DNA from: Rhodococcus tibetensis
GTDB lineage: Bacteria > Actinomycetota > Actinomycetes > Mycobacteriales > Mycobacteriaceae
Direction: 5' to 3'
NCBI RefSeq assembly: GCF_024438035.1
Contig: NZ_JANFQF010000015.1
Coordinates: forward strand, 1 to 64,000
DNA length: 64,000 nucleotides
In this document: in pieces, positions 17,204-26,964 of the stretch
Position numbering within the stretch: position 1 is the stretch's first letter
How the letters are laid out: each line of letters begins with the position of its first letter
Translations under genes and position numbers: made by a program
The notes under the pieces: model-generated
Databases searched by the model: none
What the model was told of the DNA's origin: nothing
The model's input: only the letters and a program-made list of their open reading frames with translations

Positions 17204-17863
17204 ATGTCGGACGAACCCTACAAATACGGTGCAGTACTCATCGACTACGACTCTGAGTCCTTTCCTGTCTTTCGTCCCGTGAAAGCCTTCACTGAGAACG
17301 AGTATCTGCGATACGACCGTGCTCACGGGCTCCTAAAGTGCATATCAAGATGAGTCGATGTATCTCGGTGAGATCGAAGCGGTCCGCGGGAACCGAGCAG
17401 TTGATGTCGCCGCATGTCGGATAGTCGTGCCGACCCGCACGGCGCCAGCGATCAAGCGGCGGTCGGTGGGACGGGAAAAGATCGCGGTGTTTGCACGTGA
17501 TCGGTGGACGTGTCGGTTTGCGGATCCCGCACCATTGATCTGCGGGTGCTGAAGCTCGTTTCGCGCGCCTTCCCGACGGAATTTCCGTATCACTCGCATT
17601 GGAAATTCGGTCATTCGCACCTGATCTACTGGACCCACTCCACCAGTCTCGAGCACGTCGTCCCGATCGCCCGCGGGGGCCTCGACGAGTCCAGCAACTT
17701 CGTTACCACGTGCTACGCGTGCAACGACGCCCGCAGCCATTACCTCCTTGACGAACTCGGCTGGGCACTTCGCGAGCCCGCATCCTCCACCTGGCTTGGA
17801 CTCACCGAGTACCCGCCTGCCCTGAAAGCCACACGAACCACGAAGCCCATCCCTCCCAGTTGA
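17204..17863 (+). pseudogene. Frameshifted HNH endonuclease
   Basis: The ATG at 17204 opens MSDEPYKYGAVLIDYDSESF and goes on for 49 codons. Near 17340 the match moves to another frame (AYQDESMYLGEIEAVRGN through VFARDRWTCR). Near 17515-17525 it moves again (RTIDLRVLKLVSR through the end). Joined, the product is a ~220-residue HNH nuclease with Cys pair CR..CG, LEHVVPIARGG, SNFVTTCYACNDAR. Two single-base deletions explain the shifts. Such HNH proteins are common passengers of actinobacterial plasmids and prophages, in keeping with the adjoining parAB relic. Confidence 0.65.
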
Positions 17864-17974
17864 CGCGGATGTTCCGACCCCCGCCGCGTTATCCGGCTAA
17901 CGAGCAGGCTCGAGACCGGAGTATGTGCCAAATATGCTGTCAGACAGGACTCCACACTGCCGGTAATTTATATT

Positions 17975-18151
17975 ATGCCAATCAGAGTGTCCGGTATTGC
18001 ATTCGATGCCGATCCACCGATCGAGGAGGCGCGCGCCCAGGCGTACGCCGTGCCGTCCTACGACGACCAGTACAGCCCGGAAGGCTTCGGCCAGGGCACT
18101 GGTGCTGCGGTTCCGCTGGACGACTACGGATTCGGTTCCGACTACCGCTAG
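17975..18151 (+). CDS. Small hypothetical protein, 58 aa
   Basis: An ATG at 17975 opens 58 codons, acidic and Tyr/Asp/Gly-rich, ending [10 protein letters not shown]. No domain is recognised. A strong hairpin 15 bp after the stop supports transcription ending here. It may be the surviving tail of a longer plasmid gene rather than a complete small protein. There is no clear Shine-Dalgarno sequence before the ATG. Confidence 0.35.
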   Translation: MPIRVSGIAFDADPPIEEARAQAYAVPSYDDQYSPEGFGQGTGAAVPLDDYGFGSDYR

Positions 18152-18166
18152 TCGCGTCCGACGAAT

Positions 18167-18197
18167 CGGCCCCGCTCCCACAAGGGATCGGGGGCCG
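18167..18197. terminator. Bidirectional hairpin between convergent genes
   Basis: CGGCCCC and GGGGCCG form the outer stem and TCCC/GGGA an inner stem around the loop ACAA. It sits between the 58-aa ORF (+) and the YVTN gene (-, stop 18230), so it can end transcription from both sides. Confidence 0.6.
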
Positions 18198-18229
18198 TTC
18201 GCGTCATCCAGCGTAGCGTGTCGGTTCGG

Positions 18230-21200
18230 TCAGGTGAGCACAGCGGCGGGTGCGCCGCCCGGTGCGCCGGTGACTGCATACACGGCGCCGTCGGCGTAGT
18301 CGGTGACGTACAGCGTTCCGCGGTTGTCCGGATCGACGAGCAGGAATCGGTAGGGTCCGTACGCCCCGGAGGTCGAGCCGTCCGGGTCGGTGACGAAGGT
18401 CCCGACGACGGCGTATGTCGAGGTGTCGATCACCGAGACGGTCCGGCCGTCCGCGCCGGAGACATACAGCAGATCGCCGTCCGCGCTGATCGCTACGTCG
18501 TGTGCTCCCTCGGGCAGCCGGACCGTCGCGAGCTGGGTCCCGTAGGTGGTACTGGACCGGTCGACGTCGATCACCGTGACGACCTCGTATCCGCCCGTCA
18601 CACGCCAGGTCCGTCCGGTGCCGTCGATGATGAACTGTCCGTTGGAGTAGCCGCCGCTGGCGAGCTCCACCGTGGTGACGTGGTACGTGGCATAGGCCCG
18701 GGTGCCGTCCGTATTGACGGCGACACTGCTGGTGACATCGGTGAACTCGCTGCTCGAGCGGGTGAGGTCCCACACCGGCCCGACTCCCAGGGTGCTGATC
18801 GCCGTCATGGATTCGGTGTCGATCACGGTAACGGAGGCGCCGCTCGTGCCGTACAGGTGACGGCCGTCCTCGCTGACGGCCAGATCGGTGAAGTATCCGA
18901 GGGGCTGCGAGGTCACGAGGGTGTTCGTTGCGGTGTCGACCACCGACACGGTGCCGTCCTCACCGCTGGCGTAGAGGCGTGTCCCGTCGGGGCTGACGGC
19001 CAGCTCCTGCGCCAGGGTCCAGCCCTGGTAGTCGGGGGAAGTGGGCAGCCAGATCGTGTCGACGACGGTGCCGGTGCTCGTGTCGATCACCGAGATGGTG
19101 CCGGTGTTGGGGCTGTTGACGTACACCCGGTCGACCGCCGGGGCGGCCGCAATGTTCGACGACGCCCAGTCGACCGCGATCGGCGCACCGACGACCGTGT
19201 TGGTCTCGGGATCGATCACCCGGACGAAGCCCTCTTCGCTGACGACATAGATGCGGTCCTCGGCGATCACCGCGCCGGTCGGACCGCTTCCCACCGTGAT
19301 TGCGGTCGACTCGACCTCGAGGACATCCGGAGCCTGCGTCGGCGAGATGGAAGCGGTGACAACGATGTTCGTCACTGCGTGGCCGTCGGCGAGGGCGATG
19401 GTGAACTGGTCGGCGTCCTCGTACGGTGTCTGCAGGGCGAGGTCGCGGGCGGCCGTGGTCGGGGTGTAGGTGAATGTCGAGCCGTCGGAGAGGACCGATC
19501 CGGACCCGGGGGCGGTGTTCGTGAAAGTCACCGGGTCGCCATCCGGGTCTTTGGGGTCGACGAGGGTGATGACGACCGCGCCGTCGGACGCTTGAGGTGT
19601 GCCGGCCGTCCAGCTCGCTGTGGGCGCGGAGTTCACGTGGGTGAGCGTCAGGGCCCGGACCCGCCCGTCGGTCGCATCGGTGACGAGCATCCGGGAACCG
19701 TCGGCACTCAGCGCGATGGAGTGGTCGCCGGACTCGGCGGGCGAGTCGATGGAGAGTGTGGACACGACGATGTTGGTGCGCGTGTCGATGACGGTCAGTG
19801 TGTCCGGATTGGAGACGACATAGGCTGCGCTTCCGTCGGGGGCGACGCGCACGGCGGTCGGCTGGGAACCGACGGCGACGGTGGCAACGACGGTGTTGGT
19901 GGCGGTGTCGATGACCGAGACGGTGTTGCTGCCACTGTTGGTGACGTATGCGCGGGTGCCGGCCGGGTTGACGGCGACAGCGCCGGGTGTGGTGCCGGTC
20001 TTGACGGTGGCGACGACGGTGTTGGTGGCGGTGTTGATCACCGACACGGTGTTGCTGCCACTGTTGGTGACGTATGCGCGGGTGCCGGCCGGGTTGACGG
20101 CGACAGCCCTGGGTGTGGTGCCGGTCTTGACGGTGGCGACGACGGTGTTGGTGGCGGTGTTGATCACCGACACGGTGTTGCTGCCACTGTTGGTGACGTA
20201 TGCGCGGGTCCCGGCCGGGTTGACGGCGACAGCCCTGGGTGTGGTGCCGGTCTTGACGGTGGCGACGACGGTGTTGGTGGCGGTGTTGATCACCGACACG
20301 GTGCCGCTGCCACTGTTGGTGACGTACACCCGGGTCCCGGCCGGGTTGGCCGCGACGCCGGTCGGGGAAGTGCCCACGGGCACCGAGCCGACGACAGTGT
20401 TACCTGCGTCGAGCACGGATACGCTCTTCGAACCCTGGTTTGCCACATAGGTTCTGGTGCCGGCGAACACCACACCGGACGGGTTGGATCCGACAGTGGT
20501 GGACTGCGCGACCTGCATCCGCGCCGCAGACACCGGCACCTGCACGGTCACCGGGTTGCTGGACTGCCCGGAGGTCACGGTGACGGTGAACGAGTCGTAA
20601 TCGGCGCTCGGGTCCAGCGCGGCCGCCTGGCGCGCTGCCTGGGTTGGGGTGTAGGTGAACCCGCCGGTCGCGTCGACGGTGACCGTTCCGCGGCTCGGCG
20701 GTCCGGTGACCGTGTAATCGAGTTGGGTTCCGGGCGAATTGATCGAGCCGGGCACCGAACCGGTGCTGCGGTCGGGCACACCGACGATCGGCCCGGCAGT
20801 GGATGCAGAGCTCGTGCCGGTGGATGCGGTGCTCGCGACGGCGAACGATTCGATCGGCTCGCTGGTCGTGACGGGGGCGGCAGCCAGCGCTTTGCTCGCG
20901 TCGGTGGTGATTGCCTTCTCCTGTCGACGGCACCATGCCGCGGCCAGCGCCCAGAACGTCGGCGACTCGATCGGTAGGTGTGGGTCGTTCGACAGGTACG
21001 GACGTAGCCCGAGGGCTCCGAGCACCTTCGACACGACACTGGATGCGCCATCCACCGCCGGCGTGGGGAGAGACGGCGCCATTGCCTGCGTCCCGACCTG
21101 CAGCGCATCGGCACGGGCGTCGGATACCCCGCGCGTCAGGGCCGTCGTCCCGTCGATCGTGGTGATCACGGGAGCCGTCGCCGTCGCCGGAACTGCATCC

Positions 21201-22027
21201 GGAATCGCTGCCGGCGCGTCCGGGACGGGTCCGCGCGCCGCCGGGTCCTCCGCCACGGCGGGCGGGGCGAGTGCCGTGCCGGAGCTGCCCGTCACCGGGG
21301 TGGTCGGTGGATTCGGCGCAATGGCGCTGCCCACAGGTGCGTGGTCGTGACCCTCTGCGGGTGTCGATGACGCGGACGAATCCGATGGCTCGGTGACTGC
21401 TCCCGCCAGAGGCCGGTCGGCCGGCGCGATCGCGGCACCGGACTCGTCGATCGTGGTCGGTGCCGTGGTGGCAGAGCTCGATCCGTCCTGCTCGGACTCG
21501 TCTGCTGTCGTGCCCGACTCTGGCATGCCATCGCCGTTCGCAGTCGACGAGCTGTCGGGTGTCGTGGGGTCGGGTGCCGTGGCGGTGTCGGGGGTCGTCG
21601 CGCCGGACCCGTTCATGTCGTCGTTCGAGGTGGCGGACGTGGAGTCGGTGCCCGTGGTGGAGTGGGTATCGGTGCCGGAGGTGGATTGGGAATCCGTGCC
21701 GGACGTGGATTGCGAATCCGCGCCGGACGTGGATTGCGAATCCGTGGTCGAGTCGCCGGTCGTCGACGATCCGGATCTGCCGCTCGACGAGTCCGAGTCG
21801 GTGCGCGATGCGCCGGATGAAGTCCTGTCCGACGAAGTCCCGTCCGTGGATCGGTCCGTGGATCTCCCGTCCGACGATGTCTGGCCGGAGGAGTCGGAAC
21901 TCGACGACGTGGACGAGTCGCCGACGGACGGTGCTGCCACCGCCATGCCAGCCGGCGCGACCGCAAGCCCTATGCCCACTGCCACCGCCAGCTCGCCGAG
22001 GTGCTTGAGGTGCTTGTCGTTACTCAT
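18230..22027 (-). CDS. Large secreted YVTN beta-propeller / cadherin-like surface protein
   Basis: The 1265-residue product begins with a signal peptide (hydrophobic 12-32, AVAAPS cleavage region). Next comes a ~170-residue Ser/Thr/Asp-rich stalk, where DSQSTSG units repeat, and a Pro/Ala-rich linker. Two Ig/cadherin-like segments (TGGFTYTPTQAARQAA and STFTYTPTTAARDLA) and two blocks of YVTN-type beta-propeller blades follow (motif VSVIDTATNTVVATV...P.AVAVNPAGTRAYVTNSGS). Four blades are nearly identical at DNA level (19885-20388). This architecture is known from mycobacterial and rhodococcal cell-surface proteins of unknown role, possibly adhesion. There is no sortase motif or C-terminal anchor. 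Its start lies ~180 bp from the LuxR-type regulator's end, on the same strand. Confidence 0.85.
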   Translation of the reverse strand: MSNDKHLKHLGELAVAVGIGLAVAPAGMAVAAPSVGDSSTSSSSDSSGQTSSDGRSTDRSTDGTSSDRTSSGASRTDSDSSSGRSGSSTTGDSTTDSQSTSGADSQSTSGTDSQSTSGTDTHSTTGTDSTSATSNDDMNGSGATTPDTATAPDPTTPDSSSTANGDGMPESGTTADESEQDGSSSATTAPTTIDESGAAIAPADRPLAGAVTEPSDSSASSTPAEGHDHAPVGSAIAPNPPTTPVTGSSGTALAPPAVAEDPAARGPVPDAPAAIPDAVPATATAPVITTIDGTTALTRGVSDARADALQVGTQAMAPSLPTPAVDGASSVVSKVLGALGLRPYLSNDPHLPIESPTFWALAAAWCRRQEKAITTDASKALAAAPVTTSEPIESFAVASTASTGTSSASTAGPIVGVPDRSTGSVPGSINSPGTQLDYTVTGPPSRGTVTVDATGGFTYTPTQAARQAAALDPSADYDSFTVTVTSGQSSNPVTVQVPVSAARMQVAQSTTVGSNPSGVVFAGTRTYVANQGSKSVSVLDAGNTVVGSVPVGTSPTGVAANPAGTRVYVTNSGSGTVSVINTATNTVVATVKTGTTPRAVAVNPAGTRAYVTNSGSNTVSVINTATNTVVATVKTGTTPRAVAVNPAGTRAYVTNSGSNTVSVINTATNTVVATVKTGTTPGAVAVNPAGTRAYVTNSGSNTVSVIDTATNTVVATVAVGSQPTAVRVAPDGSAAYVVSNPDTLTVIDTRTNIVVSTLSIDSPAESGDHSIALSADGSRMLVTDATDGRVRALTLTHVNSAPTASWTAGTPQASDGAVVITLVDPKDPDGDPVTFTNTAPGSGSVLSDGSTFTYTPTTAARDLALQTPYEDADQFTIALADGHAVTNIVVTASISPTQAPDVLEVESTAITVGSGPTGAVIAEDRIYVVSEEGFVRVIDPETNTVVGAPIAVDWASSNIAAAPAVDRVYVNSPNTGTISVIDTSTGTVVDTIWLPTSPDYQGWTLAQELAVSPDGTRLYASGEDGTVSVVDTATNTLVTSQPLGYFTDLAVSEDGRHLYGTSGASVTVIDTESMTAISTLGVGPVWDLTRSSSEFTDVTSSVAVNTDGTRAYATYHVTTVELASGGYSNGQFIIDGTGRTWRVTGGYEVVTVIDVDRSSTTYGTQLATVRLPEGAHDVAISADGDLLYVSGADGRTVSVIDTSTYAVVGTFVTDPDGSTSGAYGPYRFLLVDPDNRGTLYVTDYADGAVYAVTGAPGGAPAAVLT
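19885..20388. repeat. Four tandem 126-bp repeats inside the YVTN gene
   Basis: Units start near 19885, 20011, 20137 and 20263, each 126 bp (42 codons, one propeller blade). The middle two are almost base-identical and the outer ones differ at a few positions. Such similarity at synonymous sites points to recent unequal crossover or gene conversion. Confidence 0.85.
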
Positions 22028-22210
22028 GGGGTACTCCTCGATAAGGACGCTTCGAACTGCAGTCCGGACGCACCATCCGGTGGCTGGGCTGGTTTATCGC
22101 CTCGAAGCGCTTCTCAAGTTGCATGGGACAGCAATGATCGTCACGCTCAGTCGCGGATCTGAACCGCGTAGTCGACTACGCGATTTTCTGGTTACTGCGG
22201 CGACGCGCGA

Positions 22211-24760
22211 TCAGCGCAGTCTGGCGTGGTAGCGGTGGCCTTCGACTGTGCGGATGGAGACTCCGAGGCGTTCGGCGATCTCTTTGTTGGTGAAGCCCTG
22301 GGAGACGAGGGCGACGATTTCGCGCTGCCGCCTCGTAAGTGGGGTGGTTTCGCCGGCTTGGCGCAGTGCGGGGGTGTTGAGTCCGCGGTGGGTGCCTGCC
22401 AGCGTCCTGGCACGTTCGATGGCTGTCAGTGCGGAACCGTGATGTTGCTGTTCGCGGAAGAGAGTTCCGGCTTGGGCGGAGGCATCGGTCGCTGCGACGA
22501 TGTCACCGATTTCTTCGTACCGCCGTGAGGCTTCGGCGAGTTTTTCGCCGTTGACGCTGGTCAGGCCGTTGGCATGCAGTGCAACGGCGTGGACGCGTGG
22601 CCCGTCGACGAGGGCGGTGAGCTCGTTCAGCCGGTGCGCTGTGGTGCGATCGCCGAATTGCGATGCGGCTTGCAGACACATGAGTTCTTGGCCGAAGTGG
22701 CCGCGATCGGCCGCGATCGCGGCCGCCTTCCGTGCGAGGCGGATTGCATCGGCGATCATCTCCTGGGCGGCCGCAGCCCATGCTTTGGCGAGGGTGCACG
22801 CTGATCGGAGGAAGCCGTAAGGATTCAGCGTGTCGAGATCGCGCACCAGCTCCGCTGCGCGTTTCCCGTCCCCGCGATGCGATAGCGCGAGAATCAGGTA
22901 AACCCGGCAGCTGACGACAGCTGATCTGTCGTACGTGGTGCTACGGAATTCGCGATCCGCCCTGTTCAGAACCTCGAGCGCCGCGCTCAGATGACCTTGG
23001 GACAGGTTAACGTAGCTGTGGAGCAATGAGACAAACAAACCTATGGTTCCGGGAGTGTTCGCGGCATACTCGACAAACTGGGTCATGACTTGTTCCGCGG
23101 CCTGAAGGTACCCCGCGATGAACATTGCTTCGATGTGGAAGTAGACGATCCCGTACTCCAGCGCGGAAGCATCACTAGATGTTGCGACTAAAGCGGAGGC
23201 CCGCTTGGTCAACGGAGAAACCTTGGCAGCATTTCCCGAGTAACCGTGGGCAATGACCAGAGCGCATGAGGTGAGCACGAAGGCCATATCGCTCGGCGCA
23301 GCCTGAAAGACCACGTTTCCTGCGGCGATCGCGTGGTCAGGTCGGCCTTGCACCGAATCGAGGAGTACTTCGAATGCGGCTAGCTCACATGATTTGTGAT
23401 TACAGTGCGCTACCTTGGCGATTGCCAGTTCTTGCCTCGCCCGTTCGGGATCGCCGAGGCTCCAGCAGAGGGTGCCCACTCGCATAACGGACAGTCGCCG
23501 TTTCTCCTCGATCGTCAGCGCGTTCTGATCGAGCGCCTCGAGCAGGGTGAATGCATCCTGTGCCCGACCGACGTTATTGAGCACCCAGTAGTGCAGCATC
23601 GCGCCTTGAAAGCCGCTGTCAGATATATGTCCGGCGTCTGCGAAACGAAGGGCGAGAGGAGCATCGTGGAGCCGTAGTGCGGTGGCGGTGGCAGCGAGGT
23701 AAAGCCCCAGGTCGGGCGGAAGGTCGGATTCGAGCGTCAGCAATGCCCGTCGCAACAGAGCTGCCGGTGTCGGATCAGCGCGGGTGGACAGAGCGGTTGC
23801 GAGACGACCGCGCAGGCGGCGCAGATGTAGGAGGTTGCCAGTGCTGCGACGGACTTCACCGTAGAGGGGGTGGCTGAGGCGGACGGCGATATCGCCGTTG
23901 TCGCCGGCCATGTCGATGAGGCCGCGGGAATGCACTTCCTTGACCGCATGCGGGCTGGTGAGGATTTCCAACACCGTGCCGTCAATGGGTTCGCCAATCG
24001 CGAGGTAGTCGAGAACTTCTGCCGTGTCATCGGTCAGCGAACCAAGCTGGCCGGTAATGAGTTTGGCGAGGGTGGGTGAGACGACAGGTTCACCGCTCCA
24101 CCGCCAGGTGCCGACGTCGCTCACGAGCCGTCCGGCGTCCCGTTCCTGGCCAACGAGATGCCGCAGGAACAGCACATTGCCGCGAGTCAGGTTCCACAGT
24201 TCGGCCGCCGTTGCGGGGGCGACGGGCCCAGCGAGCGCTTGCGAAAGCAAGCATTCAGTGTCGTTTTCGCGCAAGGGATCTAAATCGATCCGATTGAGGA
24301 ACCCGTCTTTCCAAAGGGTGGTGATGGTGTCGGGGGCCGGTTCTGTGCTGCGCAGGGTGAGCACGACCCTGGCAAGGCCGCGCTGCACGAGTTGTTGGAT
24401 GACGACGACGGACAGGTCGTCGAGCAGGTGAACGTCGTCGACGGCCACGACTACGGGCTTCTCGCCAGCAGTGAGCGCTTTGATGACGGTATGAATGACC
24501 ATCATCGGGTCGGCCTCCGAGATCGGTGCCCATTGGGCAAACGCTCCCAACGGAAGAGTTCGGGCCGAGGCCGTAGCGGTGACCCACCGGACGGCGTGCC
24601 GTTTGGCAAGTACGGCGACGGCGGCACTCGCCAACCGACTCTTGCCAACACCTACACCGCCCGCCACAAGAACCCCACAGTCATCACCAGAGCCTTCGAT
24701 AGCCGCCCAGATGCGCCGCAGTTCCTCATCCCTGCCAATAAGTGGCCAGACACCGTCCAC
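22211..24760 (-). CDS. Large ATPase LuxR-family (LAL-type) transcriptional regulator
   Basis: The 849-residue product is a STAND-type ATPase regulator. Walker A is GGVGVGKS (residues 34-41) and the Walker B segment is VVVAVDDVHLLDD. A long helical-repeat middle (roughly 330-770) looks TPR-like. The last ~60 residues are a LuxR helix-turn-helix (LTRRQREIVALVSQGFTNKE, then RTVEGHRYHARL). It should sense a ligand or protein through the repeat domain and bind DNA as an oligomer. It is directly upstream of the YVTN surface protein on the same strand, which is the obvious target, though no operator is evident in the 183 bp between them. Confidence 0.85.
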   Translation of the reverse strand: MDGVWPLIGRDEELRRIWAAIEGSGDDCGVLVAGGVGVGKSRLASAAVAVLAKRHAVRWVTATASARTLPLGAFAQWAPISEADPMMVIHTVIKALTAGEKPVVVAVDDVHLLDDLSVVVIQQLVQRGLARVVLTLRSTEPAPDTITTLWKDGFLNRIDLDPLRENDTECLLSQALAGPVAPATAAELWNLTRGNVLFLRHLVGQERDAGRLVSDVGTWRWSGEPVVSPTLAKLITGQLGSLTDDTAEVLDYLAIGEPIDGTVLEILTSPHAVKEVHSRGLIDMAGDNGDIAVRLSHPLYGEVRRSTGNLLHLRRLRGRLATALSTRADPTPAALLRRALLTLESDLPPDLGLYLAATATALRLHDAPLALRFADAGHISDSGFQGAMLHYWVLNNVGRAQDAFTLLEALDQNALTIEEKRRLSVMRVGTLCWSLGDPERARQELAIAKVAHCNHKSCELAAFEVLLDSVQGRPDHAIAAGNVVFQAAPSDMAFVLTSCALVIAHGYSGNAAKVSPLTKRASALVATSSDASALEYGIVYFHIEAMFIAGYLQAAEQVMTQFVEYAANTPGTIGLFVSLLHSYVNLSQGHLSAALEVLNRADREFRSTTYDRSAVVSCRVYLILALSHRGDGKRAAELVRDLDTLNPYGFLRSACTLAKAWAAAAQEMIADAIRLARKAAAIAADRGHFGQELMCLQAASQFGDRTTAHRLNELTALVDGPRVHAVALHANGLTSVNGEKLAEASRRYEEIGDIVAATDASAQAGTLFREQQHHGSALTAIERARTLAGTHRGLNTPALRQAGETTPLTRRQREIVALVSQGFTNKEIAERLGVSIRTVEGHRYHARLR

Positions 24761-24961
24761 AGCGCAATCTTAGCTACTGCGTTAGTAGGCGCGGGAAATC
24801 ATCGACTGACGCTTTGCGTTTTCCAGCGGTAGTTGGCGCGACGGATATCCCGGCCATCACCCAGCCCGCGGCATTGATTGGCACTGAAAACAACTTCAGC
24901 CACACCAGCCAGGTTGTGCCATTTCACAGTTCGTTAAAGACCGAGTCGTGCGCTAAATATC

Positions 24962-25105
24962 GATTCAACCCTCGAGTTCCTGACCTGGCTCCACAACACC
25001 GATGGACGCACCGCCGCCACATGCCGACCGCACGACGTCGACGAATGGCTCGCCTCCGGCACAACCACACGCCACCTCGTCCGAACTTCTTCGCGTGGGC
25101 CTGCT
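24962..25105 (+). pseudogene. Tyrosine recombinase (integrase) fragment
   Basis: About 45 codons read EFLTWLHNTDGRTAATCRPH followed by DVDEWLASGTTTRHLVRT. This is a piece of the SAM-like core-binding domain of actinobacterial integrases, without start, catalytic domain or stop of its own. The flanking sequence between the LuxR-type gene (start 24760) and the P450 holds nothing else recognisable. Confidence 0.5.
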
Positions 25106-25129
25106 CGAAAAGGGCTGAGTCCTCCGCCT

Positions 25130-26440
25130 TTACCGGGCAACGCCTGTAGAAGCAGGCTGTCCGAGATCCACGGGTAGCGAGGCCCAGCCGCGCAGGACTC
25201 GGGTGTCACGCCGGATTCCCCCACCTGTCGATCGCAGGTGGGGGAATCGGTCGAACAGGGTCTTCAGTCCCACTTCCGTCTCCGCCTTGGCGAGCGAGGC
25301 GCCGAGGCAGTAGTGACGTCCGCCCGAGAACGACAGGTGCTTGCCCGCGTTCTCACGGGTGACGTCGAAGCGGTACGGATCGTCGAACAGTTCAGGGTCG
25401 CGGTTAGCGCCTGCGAGAACCAGAATTACCAGCTCGCCCTTCGTCAGAGGCACGCCCTCGACCGTCACGTCGCGCTTGGCCAGGCGCGCTGTCAGCTGCA
25501 CCGGTGATTCCAGGCGCAGCATCTCCTCGACGGCCGTCGGCCAGTACGACGGATCCTGTTGCAGGATCTCGAGCTGGTCGGGGTTGTCCAGGAGCAGCCG
25601 GATGCCACTGCCCAGTAGGTTGACCGTCGTCTCGAAACCGGCGGCCAGGACCAAACCAGCCGTAGCTCGGAGCTCTTCGTCGTTCAGCCCGACGCCGTCC
25701 TCGGTGGCCCTGATCAGTTCGCTCATCAGATCGTCACCGGGATTGCGGCGAAGCTCGGCGAGGTGACCGGCGAGCCAAGCGTCGAACTGTTCGAGCCCGT
25801 CCTCGACGCGGGTGAACTGCTCCCACGACAGCCCGATGTCGAGACTGGGCGCGGCCATCTCCCCGAACTCGAGCACCCGCTGTCGGTCCGCGTCGGGGAC
25901 GCCCAGGATCGTGCTGATGACGGCGACGGGAAGCTGCGCGCAGTACTTGTCGACGATGTCGACGTCGCGTCCGGCTGTTACCAGCTCGTCGAGGAGGCTG
26001 TCGGCCTTCTCCTGCACCATCACGCGCATCTTCGCGACTGCGCGCGGGGTGAACACCGACGCCACGAGTTTGCGGTAGCGGGTGTGTTCCGGCGGCTCGA
26101 CCGAGAGCAGCGACGGCGGCTTCAGCGGGTGAAGCGCTTTCGAGCGGGTCTTGTTCTCGATCCACCGCAGCGGCTTCGGGAGATTGGCGCCGAACTCGGT
26201 CACCCGGAAGTCGTCCGAGCGTAGGAGATCGTGCACGACGCGGTGCGTGACGGAGATGTTCGCGATCCGCGTCTTCACCAACGGCCCCGACGCCCGGATC
26301 TTCTCGAAGACCTGCCGCGGATTCTCGCGGGTGGCGGGGTCGGCGACCAGCATCGCCTGCAGGTCACCGCGCTGCGCCGCCTTCTTCGCCCCGTAGCGCA
26401 CGATGCCGTGCGCGGCGATCCACCTGATCCGAGCCTTCAT
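25130..26440 (-). CDS. Cytochrome P450
   Basis: The 436-residue P450 is complete. It has the I-helix LVLAAGFETTVN, K-helix ExxR (EEMLRLESP), and the heme loop FSGGRHYCLGASLA with the Cys ligand. The first ~40 residues, rich in Ala and basic residues, precede the usual entry segment NPRQVFEKIRASGPL. I place the start at the ATG at 26440 because GGAAGG and GAGG lie upstream. An in-frame ATG at 26464 has no ribosome site. No ferredoxin is next to it, so it may share the one at 34908-35105. It is divergent from the SDR gene with a TetR-type operator in between. The substrate is unknown. Confidence 0.9.
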   Translation of the reverse strand: MKARIRWIAAHGIVRYGAKKAAQRGDLQAMLVADPATRENPRQVFEKIRASGPLVKTRIANISVTHRVVHDLLRSDDFRVTEFGANLPKPLRWIENKTRSKALHPLKPPSLLSVEPPEHTRYRKLVASVFTPRAVAKMRVMVQEKADSLLDELVTAGRDVDIVDKYCAQLPVAVISTILGVPDADRQRVLEFGEMAAPSLDIGLSWEQFTRVEDGLEQFDAWLAGHLAELRRNPGDDLMSELIRATEDGVGLNDEELRATAGLVLAAGFETTVNLLGSGIRLLLDNPDQLEILQQDPSYWPTAVEEMLRLESPVQLTARLAKRDVTVEGVPLTKGELVILVLAGANRDPELFDDPYRFDVTRENAGKHLSFSGGRHYCLGASLAKAETEVGLKTLFDRFPHLRSTGGGIRRDTRVLRGWASLPVDLGQPASTGVAR

Positions 26441-26676
26441 GTCCTCGACCCTTCCGTTGTCCACTGTGAGCTACTCGGTGTGCCTATCCGCCGCGATGAG
26501 GAGCCGCGCCGCGGAGATCAGTGCGCCGCGGCTACGCACTTCGCGGCGATCGAGCCGGTTGTCCCCAGCGGTCATGCGTCACTGCACCTTCGAATCGCGG
26601 TTCTCCGAGGACCTCAGGCGGCCCTTGTCTCTGATGGTTCTCAGATTCAGTTTCTGAACTATCGCTCCGTCTTGAT

Positions 26677-26690
26677 TGACGATATCATCA
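26677..26690. promoter_or_regulatory. TetR-type operator-like site, TGACGATATCATCA
   Basis: This 14-mer differs in one base from the perfect palindrome at 29835-29848 and sits between the divergent P450 and SDR genes. It links both to the TetR regulator at 29047-29733. The rest of 26441-26964 shows no gene. Confidence 0.55.
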
Positions 26691-26964
26691 GAAGGGTGAG
26701 GAGTCGGGGTTGCTGGATGTGCGCATCGGCGTGGGCGGCGCACGAAGGAACATGCAAGTTGCTCGGGGTGCGGTACCCGTCGGCCGCAGATCGCGGATCG
26801 ATGTGACCCCGGGCGACCGGATTGCCGAAAACCCCTCGCGGGCAGCTTCGCATCGGCTTGCGCGGTCTCTGGGATCACGCACGCCGGCCGATAAGACTCG
26901 TATCGACTACCGAAATGTGCGGACACACCAGTTCGGCACAGCACACAAGGGCAAGGGGTATGTG

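Noticed and set aside
18218-20977. A 919-residue open frame on the plus strand
   Set aside because: It is the antisense of the repeat-rich YVTN gene. Its Asp/Gly/Arg-rich repeats mirror the propeller repeats, and the minus strand has a signal peptide and clear domains.
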